Source: an uncultured Pelagibacteraceae bacterium
GTDB taxonomy: Bacteria; Pseudomonadota; Alphaproteobacteria; Pelagibacterales; Pelagibacteraceae
Assembly: GCA_902558585.1 (NCBI GenBank)
Contig: CACEEO010000007.1
Location: forward strand, 1-42,885
DNA: 42,885 bases
Direction of reading: 5' to 3'
Shown: one piece after another, positions 1 through 7,889 of the stretch
Numbering within the stretch: position 1 is the first letter of the stretch
Layout of the letters: the number at the start of each line of letters is the position of its first letter
The notes under the pieces: generated by a model
Told to the model about the DNA's origin: nothing
Seen by the model: only the letters and a program-made list of their open reading frames with translations
Database searches by the model: none
Translations under genes and position numbers: made by a program

Positions 1-205
1 TGGGAAGCATGTTTGTAACCATTCTGTCATCAACACTCCTCATAAACATATCTCCAATTGGAAAAATATAAGTAATTACAAGAAATAATAATAATGGTGC
101 TACAAGAAGAAACGCTTTTATTTTGTTCTTCTTTTCAGCTTTTTTTAAACTAACCTCTAGAGGTATACCATCGGTAGTTAAAATTTGTTTTTTTTCAGAG
201 CTCAT
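1..205 (-). CDS. ABC transporter permease, PotB-like (partial, N-terminus only)
   Basis: The first 68 codons of a permease run off the left edge of the window. The start is the ATG at 205. The translation has a hydrophilic, Lys-rich cytoplasmic stretch (about 30 residues) followed by a hydrophobic segment containing LLVAPLLLFLVITYIFPIG, typical of TM1 in PotB/PotH-type inner-membrane permeases, and then a short periplasmic sequence. It lies 67 bases downstream of the polyamine-type binding protein on the same strand and is presumably its membrane partner. A hairpin with a T run ends exactly at this start codon and there is no purine-rich Shine-Dalgarno site, so expression is probably kept well below that of the binding protein. 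Family assignment rests on context and TM1 only. Confidence 0.75.
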   Translation of the reverse strand, partial: MSSEKKQILTTDGIPLEVSLKKAEKKNKIKAFLLVAPLLLFLVITYIFPIGDMFMRSVDDRMVTNMLP

Positions 206-236
206 AAAAAAATAGGGCGGTTAAATTAACCGCCCT
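206..236 (-). terminator. Rho-independent-type hairpin between binding protein and permease
   Basis: An 11-bp perfect stem (AGGGCGGTTAA / TTAACCGCCCT, 214-224 and 226-236) is followed on the minus strand by A then seven T at 212-206, which abut the permease ATG at 205. The GC-rich stem plus T tract is a standard intrinsic terminator. Placed inside an operon it would act as a partial terminator or 3' mRNA stabiliser for the binding-protein transcript. Confidence 0.85.
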
Positions 237-272
237 AAATATATTATATAAATTCAGTGTTTAAAACTGAAA

Positions 273-1391
273 TTATAGTCCTGCTTTCATCGCTTCCCAC
301 TTCTCACTGATCTCAGTATTGTTATCAGCCCAGAAAAAAGGATCCACTAAGAAATATCTCTTAGTATTTTGAGGAGCAGTTGGCATTTGAGGCATCATTT
401 CTGTTTTACCATCTTTGTACCATGGTTCACCAGCCTTAATTACCTCAAGAGAAGATTTTCTCCATGGAGCATATGCAATGTACTTAGCACTACCAGCTAA
501 CATCTCAGTGTTAGTCATCATAGCTAAAGCTTTTTTAGCATTTGCTTCATCCGGTCCACCTTTAACAAGTGCGAAATATTCGTAGTCAAGACCTTGACCA
601 TCCCATACTTGTTTAATTGGAGCGTTCTCTCCAACTTCAGCGTTAAAGAATCTTCCGTTCCAACCAGTTGCCATTACAACTTCACCAGCAACTAATAGTT
701 CAGGTGGTTGAGCACCCGCAGACCAGAATACACATCCACCATTTGGATCTGTACATAGTTTTTTAATTTTATCCATAGCTCTGTCGATACCACCATCAGC
801 TTCAAGTTTTCTGTAAATTAACTCTCCGCCTTTACCCATTTTTACACCGTCAGCAGCTAGAGCGATTTCTAAATTAGTTAAAGCACTTTTATAGATCGCT
901 CTTTTACCTGGAAATTTTTTAGTGTTAAAGAAGTCTTTTATTGTTTTAGGTTCTTTACCACCAAATGCTCTTGTATCAAAAGCATAGTTCCAAGAATATA
1001 AAATGTTACCTACAGCACATTCACTAGGCATTCCTGTGAAGAAGTCTTCACTTGCAGGAGTTCCATCTGGTGCAGCTGGGAAGTCTTTGTCAAAATCAAA
1101 TTTAACAAATAAACCTTCATCACATCCGTTAATAGTATCGAATGCAAATAAATCTATAATATCCCATGTGATAGCACCTGCTTCTTTTTGTGCTTTGATT
1201 TCTGATAAACCACCAGAGTAGTCAACCCAGTTGATTTCTACTCCAAGTGCTTTAGCAGTAGGATCACCATACCCAAGCTTTTGAGACTCTGTATAAGCTC
1301 CACCCCATGATGCTACTGTAACAGCAAAGGCTGAAGAAGTTAGAGACACAACAAAAGAAAGAGCTAGTAATAATTTACTTATTTTTCTCAT
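273..1391 (-). CDS. Periplasmic polyamine-type (PotD/PotF-like) solute-binding protein
   Basis: Predicted periplasmic binding protein of 372 residues for an ABC importer of the spermidine/putrescine type. Residues 1-23 are a clean signal peptide (Lys/Arg start, hydrophobic core, S-A-F-A cleavage site). The mature protein opens VTVASWGGAYTESQ, characteristic of the PotD-like extracellular solute-binding family. The start is supported by a strong GGAGG site 5 bases upstream on the minus strand. It lies between the ATPase gene (1520-2605) and a permease (1-205), as in pot-type operons. The ligand is not readable from sequence. Because the upstream genes encode an ectoine-hydrolase-like enzyme and a racemase-family protein, an ectoine-like or other small zwitterionic ligand is as plausible as a polyamine (inference). 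Confidence 0.85.
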   Translation of the reverse strand: MRKISKLLLALSFVVSLTSSAFAVTVASWGGAYTESQKLGYGDPTAKALGVEINWVDYSGGLSEIKAQKEAGAITWDIIDLFAFDTINGCDEGLFVKFDFDKDFPAAPDGTPASEDFFTGMPSECAVGNILYSWNYAFDTRAFGGKEPKTIKDFFNTKKFPGKRAIYKSALTNLEIALAADGVKMGKGGELIYRKLEADGGIDRAMDKIKKLCTDPNGGCVFWSAGAQPPELLVAGEVVMATGWNGRFFNAEVGENAPIKQVWDGQGLDYEYFALVKGGPDEANAKKALAMMTNTEMLAGSAKYIAYAPWRKSSLEVIKAGEPWYKDGKTEMMPQMPTAPQNTKRYFLVDPFFWADNNTEISEKWEAMKAGL

Positions 1392-1483
1392 TATTCCTCC
1401 GTTTAAACGTTGATATAAATTAATTTATATAAGTAAAAGTACAACAAATAGGGATGATTAAGTCAACAGCTGATTTTGTCATT

Positions 1484-1508
1484 AATATATATATTAGATA
1501 TATATATT
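1484..1508. repeat. AT-only inverted repeat between ATPase and binding-protein genes
   Basis: AATATATATAT and ATATATATATT (1484-1494 and 1498-1508) form an 11-bp perfect inverted repeat with a 3-base loop, lying just after the ATPase stop codon on the minus strand. It contains no G or C in the stem, so it would be a weak structure. It could be a degenerate terminator or simply AT-rich spacer. The rest of the 128-base gap (1392-1519) holds the GGAGG ribosome-binding site of the binding-protein gene and nothing else I recognise. Confidence 0.35.
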
Positions 1509-1519
1509 TTTAAGTGAAA

Positions 1520-2605
1520 TTATTTTGGGTCTAATGCTCTAGCATCAACACTGTTCCATCCAATATTTATATCTTGACTGACTTTTAATTCTAAATTGGA
1601 CGTACTATTAGGAACTTTAAGGATAAACTCTGAACTTCCTAAAAGATTTAATCTAACCCTTGTATGATCTCCATGATAGATTACTTCTTCAATCTTTCCA
1701 CTAAACATATTATCCATCTTATCACTTGGATTAATTAATGCTCTTTCAGGTCTTAAGGAAACTGTAGTTTTTTCACCTTTGGACTTAACTGAAATAGGAT
1801 TGGCTAAAATTTCTGAATTTGATAATTTTACTTTGCATTTGTCTTTGGAGATATCAACCACTTCTCCATTAAAAGTATTATTTTCACCAATAAACTCTGC
1901 AACAAAAGAATTAACTGGCTTCTCATAAAGTTCAGCTGGATCTGAAAGTTGTTGAACTTTCCCATCATTAAATACTGCAATTCTATTTGACATTGTTAAT
2001 GCCTCACTTTGATCATGAGTTACATATACAACTGTTACACCAATGCTTTCATGGATGTGTTTAATTTCATATTGCATGCTTTCTCTTAAATTTTTATCCA
2101 ATGCCCCTAAAGGCTCATCCATTAAAACAACTGCTGGGTCAAATACTAATGCTCTTGCAACAGCAACCCTTTGTTGTTGACCACCTGAAAGCTGGGCTGG
2201 CATTCTAGTTTCGAAACCACTCAAAGAAACCATTGATAAAGCTTTATCTACTTTTTTATCTATTTCATCTTTTTCAACTTTTCTTACTCTTAATGGAAAA
2301 GCTAAATTTTCATAAACTGTCATATGTGGAAATAATGCGTAGTTTTGGAAAACCATACCAATACCTCTTTTATGTGGAGGAATATTAGAAATTATATTTC
2401 CATCTAACAAAATTTCACCATGAGTTGGTGTTTCAAAGCCAGCCAACATCATTAGACACGTTGTTTTACCTGAACCAGATGGACCAAGCATTGTTATAAA
2501 CTCACCTTCTGCAATATCTAATTGAAGATCTTTAACAACAAGAACTTTACCGTCATAACTTTTATCTACTTTGTCAAATTTTACAAATTCTGGATTTTTA
2601 GACAT
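1520..2605 (-). CDS. ABC transporter ATP-binding protein, PotA-like
   Basis: Cytoplasmic ATPase of 361 residues powering the polyamine-type importer encoded downstream. Walker A GPSGSGKT is at 41-48, the Q-loop lies within VFQNYALFPHMTV near 85-97, the ABC signature LSGGQ is at 139-143, Walker B VVLMDE at 159-164 and the H-loop His at 197. Residues from about 240 onward form the TOBE/MOP-like regulatory domain typical of PotA/UgpC/MalK-type ATPases, and the length is normal for the family. It is followed by the binding protein and a permease on the same strand and preceded at 45 bases by the M24 hydrolase gene, so a single operon running from 4566 leftward is likely. The domain assignment is secure; the substrate is not. 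Confidence 0.9.
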   Translation of the reverse strand: MSKNPEFVKFDKVDKSYDGKVLVVKDLQLDIAEGEFITMLGPSGSGKTTCLMMLAGFETPTHGEILLDGNIISNIPPHKRGIGMVFQNYALFPHMTVYENLAFPLRVRKVEKDEIDKKVDKALSMVSLSGFETRMPAQLSGGQQQRVAVARALVFDPAVVLMDEPLGALDKNLRESMQYEIKHIHESIGVTVVYVTHDQSEALTMSNRIAVFNDGKVQQLSDPAELYEKPVNSFVAEFIGENNTFNGEVVDISKDKCKVKLSNSEILANPISVKSKGEKTTVSLRPERALINPSDKMDNMFSGKIEEVIYHGDHTRVRLNLLGSSEFILKVPNSTSNLELKVSQDINIGWNSVDARALDPK

Positions 2606-2650
2606 AAAGGTGAATATAAATCATTTGTGTAAATAGATTTCAATAGCTAA

Positions 2651-3820
2651 TTAACTCTTAATATGAAGCTCTTTTGGAAAATTACAGAATAATTCGGATC
2701 CGTTCTCTGTAACTCTTATAGCTTCAGATGCTTCAACGCCCCAATCTCCAAACTGCATTACTGCTATCATATGAAAACAAACATTGGGCTCAAGAACTGT
2801 CATGTCTCCTTTATAAATATTAAGTGTATGCTCTCCCCAATCAGGAGGATAACCAATTCCAATTGAATAACCTGTTCTAGATTTTTTTTCTATTCCATAT
2901 TTATCTAAAATTTTCCAAAAAGCTTGTGCAACATCATCTGCTGTATTTCCGGGTTTGATTGCACTAATACCAGCATTCAAGGCTTCAATTGTTTTGTTCA
3001 TTGTGTCAATCTTTAATTGATTAGGTTTTCCAAGCAGAACTGTTCTAGCCATTGGAGCATGATATCTCTTATAAACTCCAGATAATTCAATAATTGTAGC
3101 TTCTCCTTCTACAAATCTTTCTTGTGTTGCTGTTAAATGTGAGGCCGAGGTTCCTTTCCCTGTTGGAAGTAAGGTTGCAATACTAGAGTATTCACCTCCA
3201 AATTCCTCAGTACCATAAAATAAACTTTTTTGAATTTCACCAACTGCATCACATTGTCTAACCCCTGGTTTAATTGCTTCCGTAGCTGTTTTCATTCCTT
3301 TTTCTGAAATTTTTGCTGCAGATTTCATATAACTTATTTCAGCGTCTGATTTGACTAATCTTGCCCAATTAACTAAACGATCACTATCTAAAATTTTTGC
3401 GTTTGGTAATCCCTGTTTAATTTTTTCATAACAGAATGCGGTAAAATAATGAGCATCCATTTCAACACCTATGTTTAGCTTATCCCACTTTCGCTCCTTA
3501 ATAATTTCAACTAAATAATCATATGGGTGTTTTGGCCATGTATGAATATAGTTTTCATCATAAACAATAATATTTTCATTTTTTAAGTAAGTTGTTATAT
3601 ACGCGCCACCAGCATCTTGTGCTCTTACAAAACATAAAGGTTCATCAGCATTTATATGGACAATAGCACATTGAGCATAATAAAAAGACCATGCATCATA
3701 GCCTGTTAAATAATTTAAGTTGTTAGTATCATGCGAAATTAAAAGTTCGATGCCTTTTTCCTGCATCATTTTTTTAACTTTTGTTAATCTTTGTTTGTAC
3801 TCTTCTTTAGTAAAAGACAT
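2651..3820 (-). CDS. M24-family hydrolase without metal ligands; ectoine hydrolase (DoeA/EutD)-like
   Basis: A 389-residue pita-bread (creatinase/aminopeptidase P fold) enzyme. The start is taken as the ATG at 3820, overlapping the upstream TGA by one base; an in-frame TTG one codon earlier is less likely. The usual M24 metal motif is replaced: residues 245-260 read ELSGVYKRYHAPMART, where the two metal Asp positions are Glu and Pro, and the normal GHGIG region is RTGYSIGIGYPPDWGEH (315-331). This loss of metal ligands is known for creatinase and for ectoine hydrolase DoeA/EutD, and the NYLTGYDAWSFYYAQ (36-50) and YPPDWGEH segments resemble ectoine hydrolase as I know that family. It probably opens a cyclic amidine or amide substrate. 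The upstream racemase-family gene resembles EutA, another ectoine-utilisation partner. No DoeB deacetylase lies nearby, so ectoine as substrate is unproven. Confidence 0.7.
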   Translation of the reverse strand: MSFTKEEYKQRLTKVKKMMQEKGIELLISHDTNNLNYLTGYDAWSFYYAQCAIVHINADEPLCFVRAQDAGGAYITTYLKNENIIVYDENYIHTWPKHPYDYLVEIIKERKWDKLNIGVEMDAHYFTAFCYEKIKQGLPNAKILDSDRLVNWARLVKSDAEISYMKSAAKISEKGMKTATEAIKPGVRQCDAVGEIQKSLFYGTEEFGGEYSSIATLLPTGKGTSASHLTATQERFVEGEATIIELSGVYKRYHAPMARTVLLGKPNQLKIDTMNKTIEALNAGISAIKPGNTADDVAQAFWKILDKYGIEKKSRTGYSIGIGYPPDWGEHTLNIYKGDMTVLEPNVCFHMIAVMQFGDWGVEASEAIRVTENGSELFCNFPKELHIKS

Positions 3821-4566
3821 CAATTTACTTGGAATAATTTTCCAAACCCTTCAACTGAATTATTTTTTTTAATTTTTATAAGAGTATCCCAAATTAAAGC
3901 CTGATTACTAGATAAAACAATGGTATTTAATTTTTTTTCTAATTTATCAATAATTTCTAGAACTGGTAAAGCTGTGCATGACACAAATAAAGCATCAGCT
4001 CCATTCAAATCTATTTTTGATAATACTTCATATAAATAGTCTTGATCAACTTTTCCAATGTCATAATCATCTTGAATATCAAAATAAGAATTAGATGTAA
4101 CTTCAAAACCTTCGCTTTTAAAATAATCTAAAACATCGTCATTTAATTTTTTGCTATATGGAGTAAATATTGAAACTTTATTGATATTTAGTTTCTTTAA
4201 AGCTTGTATAGCTGCAGTGCTAGGGGTTGAAACTTCAGCCATAGGTTTTGCAATTTTAACTTTTTGTTCTATTGTTTCATGTCCTGCTGCAATAGTTCCT
4301 GAAGTACATCCGTAAACAACACAATCCAAATCTTGATCAGGTAAGATATCTTTTGTTACATCAGTTACTTTATTAGACATTTTGATGAGATTTTCTTTCG
4401 TGAGAGGGTTGTAGCATTCTATCCGGTTGACAAAAAAATCAATCTTTTTGTCTTTAATTACATTGATAAAATCTTTCTCAATCATAAAGTCACTTGCCAG
4501 AGCAATAAGACCAACTCTTGGATTAGATCTTCCAATAAACTTAGGATCTATTTTTGTTGAATTCAT
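3820..4566 (-). CDS. Asp/Glu racemase-superfamily protein, maleate isomerase/EutA-like
   Basis: A 248-residue protein with the two-cysteine layout of the Asp/Glu racemase, maleate isomerase and arylmalonate decarboxylase superfamily: Cys87 in VVYGCTSGTIAAG and Cys197 in ALFVSCTALPVLEI. Spacing and flanking residues fit the maleate isomerase/EutA branch better than true glutamate racemase. EutA-type proteins occur in ectoine-utilisation gene sets next to ectoine hydrolase, which matches the downstream neighbour here (stop and start share one base, so the two are translationally coupled). The reaction is unknown: isomerisation, racemisation or decarboxylation of a small dicarboxylate-like acid are all possible. 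It appears to be the first gene of the leftward operon, divergent from the EamA gene at 4624. Confidence 0.7.
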   Translation of the reverse strand: MNSTKIDPKFIGRSNPRVGLIALASDFMIEKDFINVIKDKKIDFFVNRIECYNPLTKENLIKMSNKVTDVTKDILPDQDLDCVVYGCTSGTIAAGHETIEQKVKIAKPMAEVSTPSTAAIQALKKLNINKVSIFTPYSKKLNDDVLDYFKSEGFEVTSNSYFDIQDDYDIGKVDQDYLYEVLSKIDLNGADALFVSCTALPVLEIIDKLEKKLNTIVLSSNQALIWDTLIKIKKNNSVEGFGKLFQVN

Positions 4567-4623
4567 ATTTTAAAAAGTGAATATATCATAAGTTCTTTAA
4601 TAATCATTAATATTAAAATAGGC

Positions 4624-5496
4624 ATGAATATAAAAGATACTTTTGTAGCGTCACTTGTGCCTATTTTTTTAGGCTTCGGTTTTGTAATTGCTAAGCCAGC
4701 ATTTGAATCCTTCCCACCTATTCTTTTAATGGGTATAAGATTTACTTTTGCTGCATTATTATTGATTTGGTGGTTTCCAGTTCCAAAAGGATATTTAAAA
4801 AGAATATTTGCTGCATCATTAGTAGCGAATACTTTACAATATAGTATTACGTATTCTGGCTTAAATTTAATTGATGCATCTGCAGCTGTTCTATTAGTTC
4901 AAACGGAAGTTCCGTTTGGCATTATTTTTGCCTACTTCTTGCTTAAAGAAAAACCAACAATTAGAGCGGTAATTGGAATTGCCATTGCCTTTATTGGTGT
5001 TTATATTTTAACCGGATCTCCTAACTTAGATGGAAAATTTGTTGGAATTGGTCTTACTATTTTAGGATCTGCTATTTGGGCTCTTGGACAAGTTATGGTT
5101 AAGCCTTTAAGCAAAGAAATTAATCCTTTGGCTTTAGTTGCTTGGTTAGCATTATTCTCTGGACCAATTTTAGTATTGCTATCAGCAATAATTGATGGAA
5201 ATACAATTAAATATCTAACAAATGCAAAATTTGATCATTGGATTATTGCAATTTATATTGGTTTCATCATGCAACCAATTACTTATGGTTGTTTCTATTA
5301 CGTTTTAAAAAACAACCCACTTTACAAAGTTCTTCCTATTGTTACTATGGGTATCCCTCCAACAGGTTTACTGGCTGCTATATTTCTTTTAGGTGAAAAA
5401 CCAACTCCAGAATTGTTTATAGGTGGAGCAATAATAATAGTGGGTGTAATTTTAATTGTATTTACAAAAAATAAAAAAGAAGAGGAAATAAAATGA
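4624..5496 (+). CDS. EamA/DMT-family membrane transporter
   Basis: A 290-residue integral membrane protein with two EamA repeats (about 5-130 and 145-280), roughly ten hydrophobic segments and the usual short loops. Family members export metabolites or import small solutes; the substrate cannot be read from sequence. The C-terminus is a Lys/Glu-rich tail (KNKKEEEIK). The next gene, a 3-hydroxyisobutyrate-dehydrogenase-like enzyme, starts inside the last codons (ATGA overlap at 5493-5496), and an aldehyde dehydrogenase follows, so the transporter probably serves the substrate or product of those two enzymes. The 57-base gap to the divergent racemase-family gene must hold the promoters of both. 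Confidence 0.85.
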   Translation: MNIKDTFVASLVPIFLGFGFVIAKPAFESFPPILLMGIRFTFAALLLIWWFPVPKGYLKRIFAASLVANTLQYSITYSGLNLIDASAAVLLVQTEVPFGIIFAYFLLKEKPTIRAVIGIAIAFIGVYILTGSPNLDGKFVGIGLTILGSAIWALGQVMVKPLSKEINPLALVAWLALFSGPILVLLSAIIDGNTIKYLTNAKFDHWIIAIYIGFIMQPITYGCFYYVLKNNPLYKVLPIVTMGIPPTGLLAAIFLLGEKPTPELFIGGAIIIVGVILIVFTKNKKEEEIK

Positions 5497-6434
5497 AAAT
5501 AGGTTTTATCGGATTAGGAAATGTAGGCGGTAAACTTGCTGGAAGTTTATTAAGAAATAATTTTGATGTTACTGTTATAGATATAGATGAAGGTTTAACA
5601 AATTCATTTAAAAAGCTTGGAGCTAAAATATCAAAGTCTCCTAAAGAATTATCAGAAAATGCTGATTTAATTATTACTTCTCTTCCTTCACCTGAAGTTT
5701 CTGCAGAAGTTATGGAAAGAGAAGATGGAATTTTAAATGGTTTATCAGAGAATAAAATCTGGTTAGAAATGAGCACAACAGATGAAAACGAAGTTAAGAG
5801 ACTTGGTGAAAAAGTAATATCAAAAAAAGCAATCCCACTTGATGGTCCTGTCAGTGGAGGATGTCATAGAGCAGCGACAGGTAATATTGCAATATTTGTA
5901 GGTGGAGAAAGAAAAGCTTTTGAAAAAATATTACCTGCCTTAACTATAATGGGTAGAAAAGTTTTACATACTGGAGAGTTAGGGAGCGCGTCAGTTCTTA
6001 AAGTCATAACAAATTATCTGGCATCAGTTCATTTGGTAGCTTTAGGTGAAGCATGGACTGTTGCGAAAAAATCAAATTTAGATCTAACTAAAGCATTTAA
6101 AGGTATAGCTGTTTCATCTGGAAATTCATTTGTTCATGAAACAGAAAGCCAAGTTATTTTAAATGGCTCTTATAATATTAATTTCACAATGGATCTTGTT
6201 TTAAAAGATACTGGTTTATTTGATAATCTGGCTAAGAAATTAGATGCTTCTTTAGAGATTTCTCCAAAGATAGTTGAGATATTTAAAGATGGTCAAAAAA
6301 AATATGGTTCGAGAGCATGGTCCTCGATGATTGTAAAAAGAATGGAAGATTTAAATAAAATTGATTTTAGGGCTGAAGGTTTTCCTGATGAGCTTGTAGA
6401 TAATGAACCAGAAGAAAAAGGCTATGAAATTTAA
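5493..6434 (+). CDS. NAD(P)-dependent beta-hydroxyacid dehydrogenase (3-hydroxyisobutyrate dehydrogenase family)
   Basis: A 313-residue cytoplasmic oxidoreductase. The Rossmann motif GLGNVG is at 7-12, the substrate-binding motif DGPVSGG at 117-123, and the catalytic Lys is K170 in SVLKVITNYLA. These are the hallmarks of the 3-hydroxyisobutyrate/tartronate-semialdehyde/6-phosphogluconate dehydrogenase family, which oxidises a beta-hydroxy acid to a semialdehyde or beta-keto acid. The aldehyde dehydrogenase that follows 21 bases later could oxidise the semialdehyde product. The substrate is not determined: 3-hydroxyisobutyrate, 3-hydroxypropionate and glycerate-type acids are all possible. ATGA overlap with the upstream EamA gene. 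Confidence 0.85.
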   Translation: MKIGFIGLGNVGGKLAGSLLRNNFDVTVIDIDEGLTNSFKKLGAKISKSPKELSENADLIITSLPSPEVSAEVMEREDGILNGLSENKIWLEMSTTDENEVKRLGEKVISKKAIPLDGPVSGGCHRAATGNIAIFVGGERKAFEKILPALTIMGRKVLHTGELGSASVLKVITNYLASVHLVALGEAWTVAKKSNLDLTKAFKGIAVSSGNSFVHETESQVILNGSYNINFTMDLVLKDTGLFDNLAKKLDASLEISPKIVEIFKDGQKKYGSRAWSSMIVKRMEDLNKIDFRAEGFPDELVDNEPEEKGYEI

Positions 6435-6455
6435 TTTATATGCTAAGATTATAAA

Positions 6456-7889
6456 ATGTTAGATAAAAGAAAATTTTACATAAATGGTAAATGGGTTGAT
6501 CCAGTAGAAAAAAATGACTTTGAGGTAATCAATCCTTGCAATGAAGATCCTTGTGCAATTATTTCATTAGGTTCAAAAAAAGATACAGATAACGCAGTTA
6601 AGGCAGCAAAAACTGCATTTGAAACTTGGAAAGAAACGAGCAAAGAAGAAAGAGTGGATTTGCTGGAAAAATTATTAGTAGTTTATAAAAAAAGATTTGG
6701 GGAAATGGCAGAGGCTATTTCACTCGAAATGGGTGCACCAATGGATTGGGCAACAGATGTTCAAACTGGATCTGGGCAAGCACACTTAGAAGATTTTATT
6801 TTAAGACTAAAAGACTTTAAATTTGATGAACAATTTGATCAAAAATCAAATAACCATATTTATTATGAGCCAATAGGAGTTTGCGGGCTAATTACTCCTT
6901 GGAATTGGCCAATAAACCAAATAGCTCTCAAGGTAGTCCCTGCCTTTGCAACAGGATGCACAATGATACTAAAGCCATCAGAAATAGCACCAATTTCAGG
7001 AATGCTATTTGCAGAAATGATTGATAAAGTTGGTTTTCCAAAAGGAGTATTTAATCTGGTAAATGGAGATGGTGCAGGAGTTGGAACTCAAATATCAAGT
7101 CATCCTGATATTGATATGGTTTCTTTTACAGGTTCAACACGTGCTGGACGACTAATTTCTAAAAATGCAGCCGAAACAATAAAAAGAGTTTGCTTAGAAC
7201 TTGGTGGCAAAGGTGGAAATATAGTTTTTGCCGATAGTTATAAAAATGCAGTTAGAGATGGCATAAGAAATGTAATGAGTAATTCTGGTCAGTCATGTGA
7301 TGCACCAACAAGAATGTTAGTTGAAAAATCTATTTATAAAAGAGCTGTGGATGAGGCAGTAGATGAAGCCAATAAGATAAAAGTAGATCAAGCATCAAAA
7401 AAAGGAGATCATATTGGTCCGGTTATTTCTAAAACACAGTATGATAAAATTATAAATTTAATCGAAAGCGGAATATCAGAAGGAGCAACATTATCTGCGG
7501 GTGGGCCAGAGTTGCCTAATGGATTAAATAAAGGCTATTTTATTAAACCAACTATTTTCACAAATGTAACAAATGAAATGAGAATTGCAAAAGAGGAAAT
7601 TTTTGGTCCAGTGCTTTCCATAATACCTTTTGAAAGTGAAGATGAGGCAGTAAATATTGTAAATGATACATCTTATGGTTTAGGAAATTATTTACAAACT
7701 GAAGATAGAGAGAAAGCTCATAGAGTTGCAAAAAAACTAAGGTCAGGATGTGTTTATATCAATGGAAATGCAGCTGACGCAGGCACACCATTTGGGGGAT
7801 ACAGACAATCAGGAAATGGAAGAGAAGGTGGAGTTTGGGGGCTTGAAGAATATTTAGAAGTAAAAACTGTTACAGGCTGGAAAGATTAA
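6456..7889 (+). CDS. NAD(P)-dependent aldehyde dehydrogenase
   Basis: A 477-residue aldehyde dehydrogenase of full family length. It has the PWNWP motif (148-152, with N150), the general base Glu248 in LELGGKGGN, catalytic Cys281 in NSGQSCDAPTRM, and the EEIFGPVLSI motif in the C-terminal half. It is the last gene of a three-gene cassette (EamA transporter, beta-hydroxyacid dehydrogenase, ALDH). Its context suggests oxidation of a semialdehyde produced by the upstream enzyme. The motif around Cys281 is not the CMALS type of methylmalonate-semialdehyde dehydrogenase, so a CoA-acylating valine-pathway role is less likely. Its 3' end overlaps the convergent gene at 7870 by 20 bases. Confidence 0.9.
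   Translation: MLDKRKFYINGKWVDPVEKNDFEVINPCNEDPCAIISLGSKKDTDNAVKAAKTAFETWKETSKEERVDLLEKLLVVYKKRFGEMAEAISLEMGAPMDWATDVQTGSGQAHLEDFILRLKDFKFDEQFDQKSNNHIYYEPIGVCGLITPWNWPINQIALKVVPAFATGCTMILKPSEIAPISGMLFAEMIDKVGFPKGVFNLVNGDGAGVGTQISSHPDIDMVSFTGSTRAGRLISKNAAETIKRVCLELGGKGGNIVFADSYKNAVRDGIRNVMSNSGQSCDAPTRMLVEKSIYKRAVDEAVDEANKIKVDQASKKGDHIGPVISKTQYDKIINLIESGISEGATLSAGGPELPNGLNKGYFIKPTIFTNVTNEMRIAKEEIFGPVLSIIPFESEDEAVNIVNDTSYGLGNYLQTEDREKAHRVAKKLRSGCVYINGNAADAGTPFGGYRQSGNGREGGVWGLEEYLEVKTVTGWKD

Noticed and set aside
1003..1221. A 72-codon plus-strand frame antisense to the polyamine-type binding protein
   Set aside because: It is opposite a well-conserved gene, has no ribosome-binding site, and its composition reflects the complementary codons.
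1400..1409. CGTTTAAACG palindrome just upstream of the polyamine-type binding-protein gene
   Set aside because: A 10-base palindrome next to the ribosome-binding site is expected by chance in AT-rich DNA, and no second copy was seen at other promoters.
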